Below, one piece after another: positions 13,378 to 27,300 of a stretch of DNA of 64,000 nucleotides. The DNA is from Epiperipatus broadwayi (lineage: Eukaryota > Onychophora > Udeonychophora > Euonychophora > Peripatidae), in the NCBI GenBank assembly GCA_028023455.1, contig JAQFVV010012434.1, positions 7,749,157 to 7,813,156 on the forward strand, read 5' to 3'. Numbering within the stretch: position 1 is the stretch's first letter; every line of letters begins with the position of its first letter. The notes beneath the pieces were generated by a model. It was not told the DNA's origin. It searched no databases and was given only the letters and a program-made list of their open reading frames with translations. The translations under genes were made by a program, and so were the position numbers.

Positions 13378-15749
13378 ATGTATATATTTATACCATATAT
13401 ATATATATCATTTGATATAGGAAACAATTATTAATTTTTTGAATGTTTAGTTGCACTTAATATCACATATTTTTAATCACAAAAAATTATCTTCAGGTCG
13501 CATTAATGGCTATATAAAATTTGTGGTGTTTGTCAGAATAATTCATAATTTAAAAAAAATAGGGGATAAGGATTGTTGATATACTTTAAAGAATTAATTA
13601 TACTTTCATAAATATCAATTGGAAGTAAATATACATAGATATGTATACTCTTATCCATTAGTAAAATACATTTTAACCAGGAATTATTAGGTGTCTGAGA
13701 AGAAAGACCACAGTAATACAGTTGAAAGTTATTTAGCTCACTCTAATGGCCTAGTAATTATAGGATTATCTACTTATTTATGTTTTTTATCATGTGATTA
13801 TTTATTGCTGCCACATAAATAATAAAAATATATGAAATGGACATTTGAATTTTCCTGACTTAATTTCCTCAAAGCCTCAGTGAAAAATCAAAATCTTCTT
13901 TCACACACACTCATTTCCTTTATAAACACTTTATATATATAAAATATTGTTCACAACATCACTAAATGGTTATTAATCACTTTTTATTAGATTAAAATTT
14001 ATTGAATTTTATATCTTCACAAACATAGATTTTAAATATAAGTACTTATAAAAACTAGTGTAATATGCGTTAATAAATAAAAAAAAAAACACTGAATATC
14101 ATTTGGATATCTAAATGGGCTTAGCTAATAGAGAATTTTTTTTATCAATGATTGCAGCAATATTTTTCAAAAGTAAAATTGGTCTGTAATAAATGGAACA
14201 ATTTAATGGTTCCTTGCTGAGAAATCAAGTAGAAGACTTGAGTTTTAATCAAGGAATTCTTAGCTCTTAACGGCCATTACTTTTTCATTGCAATCATTAA
14301 CATAGGAAAAAAAATTAATGATTAATTACTTGGAAAGTCATATGATATTTGAGCACCAGAAGTGAAAGGTTGAATTTCAGTCAGGAATCTTTAATTTTTA
14401 AGTCCATCACTTTACCACTGCATAGTTTTGGGGAGATCATTTAATGTTTCAACACTAGAGGTGACAAAAATAATCAATTTAACACAGTACTAATAACACA
14501 GGTTAAAAGATAAAAGTTAATACTGATCCATGAAATAGAATTCTAATATAACTTGAAATATAAGAATGTTAAATTAAAATCTATACCACTACATATCAAC
14601 ATTTTTAGACAAATTAACTATTTGAAATATATAATCAATAATTTTTTTTCTAAATAAAAGTAATGTTTTTTTTTTTTTAGTAATCAATGCTTCCTAAAAT
14701 GTTATCTGTTTATTTTATATTAACATTAACTATATATACATATGTGTTAAAATATCTAGAATATTCTTGATCAAATGATAACATATAATTATTAAAGTTT
14801 TCTAGGTCTTACCACCTTCTTAATATTATTTAATCCAACATGTTAAAATTTATAACTATATCAAAAATATTATTAAAATTTTTATATCTTTAGAATGCAT
14901 AACATTAACTGTATACATTATTAACAAAGAATAAGTTATAAAATGAAATTTTAAGAATTACATAAATTAGATTATTGTTTCTAAAATAACATTTTATTGC
15001 TAAAAATGAAGCAGAAGAGTTCAGATCTATACAAATTGTTCAATCAGATTAATATGTATTCACCGTTTTATTCATATTCAAATTTCAGGTGTTAATGTTA
15101 ATAGGAAAAGATGAGTTAAAAGTGATATATTGAATGTAAACATGCATTTCATTCAACTTTTAATACTCGTCTCATAATTAAATGCAAAAGCCATAAGCTG
15201 ATCTGAGGATAGAAGTTAAAATACTAAGGATAATAAGTATATATATGGTAATCACTGATTCCATTAACTTACACTACATGACAGAAAAGTTTACAGATAC
15301 TTTGATTCCATTAAGAAACTTAATGAAGCATTACTTTTTACTTTCCTTGTAATTTTAATTCTCAACAGGATGTTACCTGTATGTCATGAGCCTTCATAGA
15401 TATTTTTAATAATTATCTAAAAGTGATAACATAATTTAATGATAAAAATTTAATCCCAAAGATATAATTTATTCTAAATAAAGCTCATAACAATTGATTT
15501 TTAGAATTTGAATTATACACCAAGTCTTTATATCAGTATTAAAGCATTCAGAATAATAAGCAATTTTTGCTTAGAAATTGTAAGAAACTATTTTAGCAAA
15601 AGATGATTTTAAAAATATTTTAAAAACCTTTTCAGAATACAAACTTTAAGGTACCAATTTAGAATGTTCTATACAACATTTTGGTTATTAAGAGAAGTCC
15701 CAAAAATAATGCTGACTCAACCAAGCAATAAATGTTCATAGCTAATACC
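13378..15749. other. AT-rich intergenic stretch with tRNA-like SINE relic
   Basis: Mostly AT-rich without coding signal. Around 14341-14430, the minus strand reads like a decayed tRNA-derived SINE head (CAGTGGTAAAGTGATGG resembling an A box, then a region ending CTTCTGGTGCTC). The same words recur near 38785 and 52507. Nothing else is recognisable. Confidence 0.5.
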
Positions 15750-16460
15750 TTATGCCCCAAATATTCCACTTATTTTGTTCAACACAATTATCAAAAATTC
15801 AAAAATAAACATGTAAATTTCATAGAAAAACATTTGAATACATCTTGAAATCAAAATATCAAGCATATTTAGTAATAAAGAAATGACCAAAATAATTAGA
15901 AATTGGTTTTTAAAATTTTCCAGCATAATCACATGACCCAAAAGTCAAATTACTCTGGCAATCAAATGTAAAAAATAATATTTAACAACTATTATTAGTA
16001 ACTGATTACAAAAATGTTAGCATAATTAAGTGACCAAAAAAATTCAATACCTCTAGAAATCAAAATATCAGCATATTAGTAATTAGAATATGATAAAAAA
16101 ATTAGCAAAAATCAAAATTTTAAAAACAGTAGTTAGAAAATATTAATAAATAGCAGATAGATTGATGAAAAAGAATCATTGTCATAATAACATGACCAAA
16201 AAACAAATTATTACTGCAATCAAATATTAAAAAAATAATGTTTAGTAACTATTATTAGGAAATAACCACAAAAAAATGATAACATAATTACATAGACTAA
16301 ACCAAAAAAATAAAAGAAATACCTCTAGAATTCAAAATATCATGCATATTAGTAATTAGGGAATGACCAAAAGCATATATTAGCAAAAATCAAAAATTCA
16401 AAAACAATATTTAACAAACATTATTAATTAGCAATCATAGGTGTAAAAAAGTACTAGACT
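15750..16460. repeat. Degenerate tandem repeat, about 210-270 bp unit
   Basis: The phrase AAATCAAAATATCA followed by a version of GCATATTAGTAATTAG recurs near 15847, 16058 and 16333. A second phrase, ATAATATTTAACAACTATTA or a variant, recurs between them. The units are diverged and carry indels. This looks like an old satellite or local duplications. The 63-residue antisense frame at 15750-15941 falls inside and is not called. Confidence 0.6.
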
Positions 16461-17069
16461 AACATATAAAAGAATACATTGTGCTTATAGTTGTAGAAGA
16501 GACTTTGGATATTTAATTTTAAAATATTTTTTTAATGGTATTTATTTTATATTGTTCATAAATAAATAAAAATGTTACCTTTAGTTTTCACATATTTAAA
16601 TAAAAACATTATGAATATTTTGTTAAACTTACAAAAAAAAAAAAAAACTAAGAATTTATGCAGGACAAAAAAAATGCAAGGGATAGAAAATTTAAAAAAC
16701 AACAGTTTAGCAAATATTTGACCAAAAACCAACTACAAATTACTATGATTTATTAAAGAAAAGTAAGTCACACATAAAAATAAAAGTATAAAAACATATT
16801 ACCAAAATATATTTTATTATCTCAAAGCATGCAAGACCATGTCCTATCACCAATCATATGGAAAATGGGAAAATAGAGTTAAAATATTGAAAGGAGTTAA
16901 CCTTACATTCTCAGAAGTTTACTTTTGATCTCACTCACTTGGCAATATCTTTATATTAACACAGTAATTAAAAAGATAAAGCAAAACAAAAATAATATTT
17001 ATGTATTTAACTGCATAATCATCTACACATTCATACAAACTATTAACTAAATATCAACCTAATAATTAT
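16461..17069. other. AT-rich intergenic stretch, nothing recognised
   Basis: A-rich on the plus strand, with one long A-run near 16632. No open frame or repeat family is recognisable. Confidence 0.5.
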
Positions 17070-17376
17070 CTGTCAATCTATCTTTTACTTGTCTCTCTGT
17101 TTATCTATCTAACAATCTATTTATCTTTTACCTGCCACTTTATCTATTTATCTAGATACCAATTTAGCTCTTTTACAAATCTCTCTAACTGCATATTTAT
17201 TTACTCCCCTCCTCTATCTGTTTATCTATCTATGTATCTGTACATTTACCTATACATCTGTCTATGAATTTATTCAATTAGACTTCTACCTATCAATTTA
17301 TTTATGAATGCTGCAATCCACATAACTATATAGCCACCATCTATTCTATAACTATCTATCTGTTTATCTGTCTATC

Positions 17377-17407
<31 letters not shown>

Positions 17408-18720
17408 CTACCTTACATAACCATCTACCTAGCTAATTGCCTATCTGTCTATTTATATATCTATCTATCTACCTACCTATTTATTTATGCTTTCAACCAC
17501 CCAATTTTGCTATCTAGCCATCCAACCATTTAGATATCTACTTAACTATCTGACTAGCTATTTACTTGTCTCTGTCCATTTATTCATCTGTGTATTTGTT
17601 CATCTATCTATGTACCTACTTATCTATATATCTATTTATCTGTTTACTTGTCTCCATTTATTTCCTATTAGTTATCCATCCATCCATTATATATCTACTT
17701 ATCTATTATTTATCTCTCTTCCCTATGTATGTGTCTATCTATTGATATATCTCTTTAGCTATCTATCAGACTTTTTATCTATCTAACCATTTCTCTCTCT
17801 CATGATGTATCTATTGTTTTAGATATCTATCAATCTATCTTTCAATAAATCTACTTCTGCATCTTTTATATGTTCACCAATCACTTTGGTCATGCATCCA
17901 TTTAATTATCTATCTATCCATCTATTTTTTATCTATTTATTATTCTTCAATTAATCAATCCCTCTATTATTTCTCTATCAATGTATTCATTAATCAGTAT
18001 TTCCATTCATATAATTATCAATCTATTATTCTTCCATCAATTAATTCATTCATGTATCCACCTCTGTATCTATTTATCCTCTAATTTTCTGATTTCTATT
18101 TATGTATTCATTTATATATCAAACCATTCATTTACATAAAAAGAAAAAAGCTGATTGGGGAGGGGGCAGATAAACAGACAGATAAAGGATTAGATAGTTA
18201 CAGATGTAATTAGATAGATAGGTAGATAAATAGATAGTAGTTAAATAGATGGATGGTTTGATGGATAAATGCATAGAGAAGCATATAGATGTATACATAG
18301 ATAAGAGGTAAATAACAGATAAATTGATTAAGAGATAAATAAAAGATAGGTAAATAGTGGAATAGAAAGCCAGATCAATAGATAGATTGATGAATGATAT
18401 ATATATACAGATAAATAGATACATTGATTAATGAATATCTTGGAGAAAGTCACAGCTGAATATATAAAAGATAGGGTTAGATATATGAATATATAGATAG
18501 ATGACTAAAACAATAAATAGTTAAATGAATGATTGGATAAAGAGAGATGTATGAATAGATAAAGAAAAAATTAGGTATACAAACAAATAAATCAGTAGGT
18601 TGGTACATACATATGGGGAATAGATAAATGGATGAATAAGTAGATATGTAAATAAAGGAATGCAAGACAGCATAATTAATAGAAAATATCTGGATATATA
18701 AATAGATAGATAGATAGATA
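17070..18720. repeat. Degenerate TATC/GATA microsatellite with strand switch
   Basis: From 17070 to about 18120 the plus strand is a degenerate TATC (pyrimidine-biased) repeat with many CTAT/TTAT variants. From about 18180 to 18720 the plus strand becomes degenerate GATA, the reverse complement. The switch falls around 18130-18180, at a short GGGGAGGGGGC stretch. The halves look like inverted arms of one ancient array or two arrays joined head to head. Open frames in both halves reflect the repeat. Confidence 0.85.
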
Positions 18721-18739
18721 AAATAATAAAAAGAAATGC

Positions 18740-20252
18740 TACGTATGGATGGGAGAGTGGTCTTATCTTGCCGGTTTATCGTCCAAAATCCATAGAGCTG
18801 GAATGGGTCAATGGCGCAGGAAATACGTCTGCGTCCATTTCAACGGTATGACTACCTCTTTGGGGTCATGCATTCAGTTGGACTTGTCGCCCTAGGTGCT
18901 AACATACTTCACATTACATTGATATAAACGTCCATATATCTCTCCACAAGCATTGACACAACTACGAAACAAATAATCCAAAATCAAAACCCTCTTTAAA
19001 AGTAACATATTTAAACTAGTCTAGCAGCCATCTACACTCAACTAACATTTAAATCATTTTATTAATTTAATTCACAACAAAAATCTTTAGTTTACAGTTT
19101 TAAAATCATTTAAAAATGAGCATTATATTTAACTTATTTTCTTACTACAAATATTATTTAACCTACTTTTCTTTTAAATTTAATAACGCGCAAATAACGA
19201 TGTGTTTCTATTTTTTAAATTTAACTTTGCAATCGCAAACCCCTACCCTATTACAAACAGATATTAATTTAGCATGAATAAAAATATAAAAAAGTACAAT
19301 ACATTTTTTTTAAAAAGAGATTACGTTTAAAACTTTAAATAAGAGTTTATAGAAATAAAGTTCAGGTTTGCTTGAGAGAGAAAGTCTATTATTCATTTTA
19401 AAGATAGATAAAGTTCGAAGATTTTAAATTTAACAGTTTATATTTCATTTTATCTTTTATAAATTATACGTTCCTTTATCTGTGCTCGTTCCTTTGCGAC
19501 GAAGATCTATGAAGATTTATGACGATGTATGAAGCATTTATGCTGGTTTCTGAAGACGGGATCCGTGGTTCGATCCTGGGATCCGTGGAGATGAAAGCTG
19601 CCTTCGGCCGGCCGTACCGAAGGAAGCACGATGAAGCTGATTACATCTTGGGTGACGATGATAATAGCTTTTTAAATTTTTATTTCTATTTTCAGCAAAT
19701 ACAATTGAATTAAAATTTTAATTTTCTAATTCTCCAACTTTCTAATTAACTAATTATCGTTTTGGTTTTTCCTTTTATACTCCCCAGGCACCTTATCTCT
19801 GGAATGCACGGATTCATCAAACATATTTCATTATTTATATTTTATTGGTTAATTCAGTTTGTGGCCAAGTAGATTTTGGGTTTATGGCTAAGTAAATTTT
19901 TCCACTGAGGTCTGTGTCCGTATCTTTGGGCGGGAACTCTTATCTATTTCGTAATCATTTCTTTAATTGTGATTTTGCCTTAAGGATCTGTTTGTAATTT
20001 TTTTATAATAAAACAAATCTTCGCTATTATTAAAATCAAAGGCTTTTTATTATATATTTTATTTAAAGATTAGAATCTTTGCTTCGATTCTATAAGTTAT
20101 TTATTTTTTTAAAGCTTATTTTAATATTTAAATCAATCTAACATATTAATAAATTAATAATTCATTATTTGTGCATTTTGACAGTTTGCTTTTAATTCGG
20201 TATTAGATAAAAAAAAGTTACTATTAAAATTTAATATATATATCCCGTTACA
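18740..20252 (-). mobile_element. Putative solo LTR, minus strand
   Basis: Read on the minus strand, the segment begins at 20252 with TGTAACGGG, a typical Ty3/gypsy-type LTR start. Its far end (18756-18900) and its middle (19490-19670) have distinctly higher GC than the surroundings, like the 3' part of the LTR at 7813-9738. No coding domain is inside: the 64-residue frame at 19519-19713 is short and unrecognised. The left boundary is approximate because no matching terminus or target duplication is obvious. It could instead be another kind of repeat. Confidence 0.38.
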
Positions 20253-23200
20253 ATATAGTATCAATAAAAGTGTACAACTCTTAATTTTCATATTTAGTTT
20301 AATTTTAATACTGAAACAGTAAGGTCTGCTTTGCAGATCTTCGTTTCACCTTTTTTCACCTATTTCCTACCCTCATACCTTAGTTTGAACCCCAATCTAT
20401 CGTAGTGTGTCTGCAATATGCTTATATACCGAAAATCCCACCTAATTTTAAACCACAAGTACAATGCTCGTATTATATATAAGTATAACTCATGCCCAAA
20501 TAAATAAAATATTATGGATTATGTATATGTTCACATAATTTAGATTTATTTAAAAGTAGGTTATATAGGTCATAATTGCGCACACACTATGATATGCATT
20601 TTAAAACATATCAAAATTATAAATTGTTAATTAAAGTTATTTTGTTTGAATCTATTTACAAAAATATATTACCGTCATAATATATTTTTTTATTTAAAAT
20701 AAAATTCATATTCATTTAGTAAATAGATTCAAATATTGCAATTTAAAAAGTAAAATAATTTTCTTTTAATTTAATAAAAGTCATTCCAAATATTTCTGTT
20801 AAAATAAATGAGGGACAATAGTTTAATTATTTAATGTTATAGAAGCTTATCTAAAAATACAGCAGATGTCCACTTAAGGTTTTCTTTAATTAGTAAAAGT
20901 AATTTTTAATTAAATCTAGTTTGTAATTCGAATGTCGACAAGGAAATTAACAATAGAAATTAATTAAAATTTTGTTAAATTCCTTTAGACATTCGGATGG
21001 GTTTAATTACAGCTGATAAGTCCGATATATTTTTGTAATGCTCCAGGGCAGTTCTATTGTTCAATTCCACTATAAAAGGAAGGGTTTTCTTTTGTTCTCC
21101 ATTCTGGTCATTTGCTGATGAAATGTTTCTAACCAAAATTATTCTAGTTTTTGCTGATGAAATGTTTCTAACCAAAATTATTCTGGTGTTGCTAATGAAA
21201 TGATTCGAGTGATATTCTAGTAAAATATTCTTCAAAATATATTTTCCTGAGATTTTAGCTATGTGCCTGCGAACTTATATTTGAAGCTGGGTTTTCATCT
21301 CCAAATTAATTCACCATGTTTACCACACAAATTGCTAACCTTGACATGTCAGAGTAGAGCCAGTGCGAAGGCTATTTCCCTCAGGAATGGCTGGCTGCTG
21401 CTCTAGACCATCGGAAGCTATCATGTAAGGAACCCTGAAACTGCTGCTGCTGCCAAAAATATTAACAATTCCAGATTTTGCTGTTGAATTGATAAAACTT
21501 GCTGAACATCAATCTACCTGCAAATGCTTCTCCAGAGGTAACCCAAATTAACCCAAGAGCTCTTGTGATTCCTAACTAACATGCTATAGCTATTTTAAAT
21601 TGTTTTTCTTTTATGCCACATAACTTCATTATGTATTCTTTTAACGTGTTCTAATATAATCAACAGTTTTGCTCTCTATCCTTGGGTTAATATTTTCGAT
21701 TTATTAAGCTTTCTTTTATTTTATTATGATAATGTGTCAGAATCGTCTTTGACCGAGTGAATTATTCCCTTTGTTGAAAGTAAGACACTGCTATTAAGGC
21801 ATATTTTAAATTTATAATAATTCCCAATTTTATTATCTTGCAAATCACTCGTTCGAGGATGATTCTAATCTTCTTTAATATATATAATAATCACATAGTT
21901 TAAAATCTACATGTTACTGATTTTAACCTAATATGAGAGTATGTGTGAGGTCAATGATTTAAATGTGTTCCCAAATGCATGATTGCATAAATAAACCTAT
22001 GCTTTCTTTTCAAACCTGCAAGCATGCATTTTCCTATTTTTAAATACTGTGTTCTACCTTAATTACAAAGTTCATCATTGACGTCGAGAATGTGTGGACC
22101 CTTTTAAATGAATTTCTGGGAATTTGATTGGGCATTTCTCTTAATCCAAGTAAAACCCATTTAGTATGTTTTATATACACTAGTCTAGTATTTCTGGTAA
22201 ATGAATTGGTTGTTGAGACCGCTTTGTTTTGCTTTTCCAAGGATTTTTACATGGCCAAGTCTGTTCCCTTCGCTTCCTGTGGTTCCCAGGCAGAGTGTGT
22301 ACTCAAATGTCACACCTGGGAATTAAATGCAGTCATCACCCAGTTGCTAAGTTTCAGCTGTTCATGACAACACTTTCATACGGGTTAGCGGCAAGCTGCC
22401 CTCCGTAGTCATTCCAAATATTCACTATTGTTTTATTTATATATTTATTTTTATAAAGCATCCGTGACTTAAACGTGTCACACCCTCCATCCTTTAATAA
22501 ATTCATTACTAGCAATACTGACCTCCCATCTGCTTTAATTATTATTATCAAATAAATGCCTTGATCACATCCCCACTTTATTGCTTAGTAAGCTTTTGTC
22601 CGTGCTATTCTCGAAATCAATAAATATTTTATAACACTTAATTTTCAAATATTTTATTAAACTTTTATAATTACTCAAAGCACCTCACACATGTTCCTAT
22701 CTCTTTAAGCACATTATCGTAATACTATTAGCCCGAGGGATAGAATATATAAATTTTGCTTTAAAACCTTTTTGTAATGTAATGGAATGCTAACATTTAT
22801 TTAATAAGCGTCCCTGTCTCATATAAGCAGACAGTGGCATTATATATATATTTCTATATAAATAAATTTTTGAAATCATTTAAAACTAATTTTGATCTTT
22901 TATTTTATTGATTCCTATCACTGTCTCGGTCTATATATCTAATTTCTACATTTCTTTTGTACATCCATAGACATTAATTAGCAACCCAAACTTATCTTAG
23001 TATAAAGTCTTTTGTTTCTCCCTGACCACCAGGCACCGGTAAAAGGTTGTACTAGTAGTAGCATCAGATGCGTTATCACGTAGGTGGCACTGTGAAATTT
23101 GGACTTTAGATTCGAACTTAGCATATCTAGAAGGCAACCCTTCCTAGAATGTTCAGTTTCGTGTGTGGGGTTTGAATTCTGCAGTGTGTTAGCGAGATAG

Positions 23201-25069
23201 ACGATTCTGACTGTTACAATACTTGTGATCAATTTGACAGTACCAATGTTTAAAATCTGTTGCATGTTTTATTTAAGTAGGTTAATAGTTTCAGCTATAC
23301 ACTGGTTTGTTTTTGCTTTCACACTAATAAACCTAAAATTATTTCTATAAAGGAGTATTTATGAATCATTATTATATTAGCTTTCTCTGTTGTTTATATA
23401 TTATGGAAAATGTGAACAATATTTAAACATTAAAATATAATGTTTTAAAGAATATATAAATGCAATAAAGGACTACCAATAAATAGTAACCAGAAATAGT
23501 TCACAACATATTGTATCTATAGAGTTTTGTTTATTTATCACAAGCAAAATCATCATTACTGAGTAACTGACAAGCTTGTTGCAAAATACTTTATCAATAT
23601 TTTTCATGGGAGGAAAGCTACTGAAGAGATCTTTGTTTTGCGTTTTAAAACTGCTTTAATTTTTTATAAATTTTGATTATATAGTTGTTAGAATTTAAAA
23701 TACACATACTGTGGATACATTTATTTTAATTTATAGCATTTCTGAAAAAGGTTTTTTTTTTAATTTTTGTAAAATACTTTTGTTTTTAACGACAAAAAAA
23801 AAAAAACTGCATTTTTTTTTAGCAATCTTCTAAAAAAAAAAAAAAAACAACGACAATATAATTATTTATTTGCTATGTTTATATACAATTAATCAAATGA
23901 AAATTTTATTTAAAGTCCAGCTGCAAATACTTCAGACAAATGAGACTGAAATTTTACATCTGTATTTAATAACTAATGACATAAAAAACTTATCACAACG
24001 AAACGTAATAGTTTGTTTTGCATATCAGAAAATATTAATATTAGATGTATTTATATTTTAAGGACTTGAAAAGGTAGCCCCTTGAGAAACAAAAAAAAAC
24101 ATTAGGCTTATTTAAATGAAACTAATGTGCTCTATATACCATTTTTGATGCTTAAGTACCACTTGACATTTTGAACAACCACACATAAAATAAATAAACA
24201 TTTTGATCAAATTACACATTGGTGGAAAAATCTTTGTAGACAATAAACTCGCTTGCAACATTTTACACACATAGTACTGACTCATTATTTAGACCAAAAT
24301 GAATTCTTAAATGTCTCATGCTAAATAAAGCTAATAGTAACAGAGTCCAAAGAAAGTTTTAAATCACAATTATTGTTTTTATCTTAGTTTAGTAAAAGCA
24401 GTGATTACAAAAACAAAAGCAGATACATATATAAATAAACAAATAAACAAACGAAATGGTATTAACGTTATCAAATAATTTTTAAAATGTTAAAATATAG
24501 CTATCTATAGCAAGACTTAAAGCTTGATTTCTAAAGGCAATGAAAAAAATATAAACAAATAAGATGAGGCCAAAGAAATTGATCAATACAATTATAAAAT
24601 AGGCAAGATTGATAAAATATTATACATACTATTATTAATAGTCAGAATGAATTGATTATGATATTTCCTCTCAGAAAGCTGGTATATACTGTTTTAGAAA
24701 AGGCAAAATAATCTTTAAATTTTCACCTGCAATTACAATTTTCTCTCTGCATCTTTTTTATGATGGAATCATAAACCAAATGATGAAATTTTATTTTTCT
24801 ACCTTATTTTAGTCATTATTAAACAAGATAATACAGACTTTATTCTGCTATCTCACTTTAGTCATTAGTTAAGAATATCAAAATTATCATTTAATGATAA
24901 ATAATTGTTTGATTAGCTAAATACATAGTTATCTGAAAATAATATTCTAAGCTATCTTAGAATCTGAAAGAAATTTTGAGTCTCATCTAGATTTAAATTC
25001 TGAGTTATTATTTAAAGGTAATATGGTCATAACTCATATAATGCTCATATATATATATATTAAAAACCT
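20253..25069. other. Intergenic region with short duplications and unassigned relics
   Basis: AT-rich, with islands of normal complexity at 20975-21560, 22080-22560 and 22980-23270 that may be old transposon fragments. I could not match the encoded peptides (86, 79, 66 and 95 residue frames) to any family. Homopolymer A and T runs are frequent near 23750-23850. Confidence 0.45.
21111..21189. repeat. Short tandem duplication, about 38 bp
   Basis: TTGCTGATGAAATGTTTCTA and the following ACCAAAATTATTCT occur twice in tandem, with a third diverged start (TTGCTAATGAAATG). The duplication lies in frame inside the antisense 86-residue frame 20975-21235, doubling the peptide TRIILVRNISSA. Confidence 0.8.
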
Positions 25070-27300
25070 AAAGTTAAACTAGTGAATAAAATAATTAAAA
25101 TTATTCCAAATTCACACTCAATCAAACTAGTCAAAAAAACAACAACTCTAAAACACAACCAATGGTTTTACTGCTACAAGAAGACATCTCAAGTGTAAAG
25201 GACAACAATATAACAAATTTATACTAAATATTATTCACAATTCCATTTACATCCCAATACACTCTTAATGTTAAAGAACTTTCAAGTAAGTTAATTGCTT
25301 CAGAATCACAAATTTTTAATAATAAAGATTCTTTAATTTTTTTTATCTCATTTCTTTTAAAGAAGATAACTTTAGCCTCATCAAAACTAATAGTGTGGCC
25401 AGTATCATTTTTATGGATATATAAAGCAGAAATGAGATATTTATTTCTAACTCTACATTTATGTACCTTTATCCTTTTATTTAATCTCAAACTACTCTTA
25501 CCTATATATACCTTCTTACAAAACAAGGGATAATGTACACTACTCCATAAATAGTCTTTTATCAAAAAATTCCTTTGTATTATTTAATAAATTATTCAAA
25601 GTAATATGCCTTTTTCAAGCAATTTTTTTATTTCCAAACAAATTGCTATTTTTACATACAATTCTATAAAAGATAAAAAAATAAAATCATATTTTTCTTT
25701 AACCTTTACATTATTACAAATACTATTACTATTACATAAAATATTTTTTAACAAATTTATCAAAGTAGCCAACAATCAAATAGTCTGTATAAAAGTGACC
25801 TCTTTGAAACAAAGGTACCTTTTTAAAATTATTTAATCTCTTATTTCTATAACAATTATTTCTTAATGCAGCTACTTTATAAGATACAGATTGATAGCTA
25901 TCTCGTTTAATTCTAGATCTGAACTCTTTACTTTTAACCTAATGACTACATATCAGACAATTATTTTTTACATTTTTAATCGGCAATAAATTTAAAAATT
26001 TCAATTTAATAACATCTAATGCCCCTCCTTCTACAACATATTTTATAAAAAAATCAAAACAATTAAACTCATTTATCAATTATTTCATTTTATCATTTTC
26101 ACTTACAAAAAAGCAATCATCAACATATCTAACAAATAACTTTAAATATAAACAACCCTTTTTAATAATAATTTTCTCTTCCAAATAATTAATATAAGCT
26201 GAACAAATTAAAAGAGAAACAATATAACCTATTATCCACCCTTCCTTAATCATATAAAAATTACACTATAAGTAAAATGTATAGAATCCTCCAATAATAA
26301 AATCAAATCTATATTAACTTTAATCTTATTTTTTGACAAAGATCCATGTTTAATTAACACAGACATAAAAACATCAATATTGCTTAATCCATTAATAGAT
26401 TGATACATATTTTCAATATCCAAATTATCAAATACTTATTACTTTCCATTTTAAAATTATTATCCATTTTAAAATTATTAATTTTATCAAAAGTTTCAAA
26501 AGAAGAAGAAAATGTGTAATAACCAAAATTAACAAATTGTTTTAAAAAATTATTCAAAAACCTAGAAATACCCTCCACAACACTACTTGTAAAGTCAAAA
26601 TAAATTTAAAAGAAAACCAACTTTATGAGTCTTAATATTTATAAATATCTTAGCTGATATAAAGTCATTAGAATAACATTTTAAATAATCTTCTCTATTA
26701 AAAAATATCTAATTTATGATTTTTTCATAATATTTATTAACCTCCTTTTAATAATATTACCAGGATCTTTTTCTAAAAACATTAGCATTATTTAATTTTT
26801 TATCTATTTTCTCCCTAAACTCATTTTCATTCATAATGACAAACTGGCCAGCTTTGTCTTCACAAAAATGATCACATCATCATCAGTTAATCTATTCCTA
26901 AGTTGTTTAACCTCAACAGGATTAACAATAAATTGTTCTTTTTCTTTTTAAGCTTTTATTTAAAACCAATTGAATTCCAACTTTCTGCTTAGCACTCAAA
27001 TTACTAAAGTCAATAAATAAAATTGTAGCAAAAACTATATTTTATGAATGAAAAGAAACAAAATTAGGTCCATTACCAAGAATTTCGATTTCTCTATCAT
27101 TTAACTTAATATCAGAAAGATTAACAACTTTATTAATAGAAACTTTTCTCTTAACTATCTTATCACTAAAATAATATATATATATATGAAGCTCTTTAAA
27201 GTAGAATTTAAAACATTTTGTAGAAATCTGCAAAAAAAAATATCTTATTGTCATACAAAATTGAATTAGATAGCTGCAACTTTTTAAGAAAATGCTGATC
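25070..27300 (-). pseudogene. Decayed Penelope-like retroelement (RT plus GIY-YIG endonuclease)
   Basis: On the minus strand, several disconnected frames line up in the order of a Penelope-like polyprotein. At 27254-27042 there is an N-terminal block (VVNLSDIKLNDREIEIL and GPNF) typical of these RTs. At 26578-26384 there is ISRFLNNFLKQFV. At 26127-26116 there is the RT catalytic YVDD within VRYVDDCFF. At 25565-25224 there is the GIY-YIG endonuclease. Frameshifts and stops separate the blocks, so no intact protein can be made. Penelope-like elements integrate by endonuclease-primed reverse transcription. A second, rearranged fragment of the same family lies at 45825-46500. The upstream end is approximate. 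Confidence 0.82.
25224..25565 (-). pseudogene. GIY-YIG endonuclease domain of Penelope-like element
   Basis: This open stretch of 113 codons contains CKKVYIGKSS, LNKRIKVHK, LYIHKNDTGH, SFDEAKVIF and KESLLLK. These are the conserved stations of a Penelope-type GIY-YIG nuclease: the YIG strand, the catalytic arginine helix, the histidine, and the C-terminal glutamate with following serine. The domain is the best preserved part of the element. It has no free start: upstream sequence is broken by stops and shifts, and the ATG at its head is internal to the ancestral polyprotein. I treat it as a remnant, although its open frame is long for this AT-rich setting. Confidence 0.8.

Noticed and set aside
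15750-16460. CRISPR-like spaced repeats
   Set aside because: The repeats are long, diverged and AT-rich with unequal spacing in an animal-type genome; they do not fit a CRISPR array.
17487-18665. Open frames of 62-99 residues rich in Y, L, S and I
   Set aside because: They come from the degenerate TATC/GATA tract, not from genes.
19567-19576. GGTTCGATCC as a tRNA B box
   Set aside because: No matching acceptor stem or A box at tRNA spacing; chance or part of the putative LTR.
19545-19600. CTGAAGA followed 36 bases later by GAAA, as a possible third hammerhead
   Set aside because: The interval does not close as stem II at its base, and no stem I complement is present around the required triplet.
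21110-21180. CTGATGA words within the short tandem duplication
   Set aside because: GAAA would overlap the core directly with no stem II, and no stem I pairing exists.
25606-25836. 76-residue plus-strand frame within the Penelope relic
   Set aside because: It lies antisense to the decayed RT and endonuclease coding strand and shows only F, I, K, L-rich filler.
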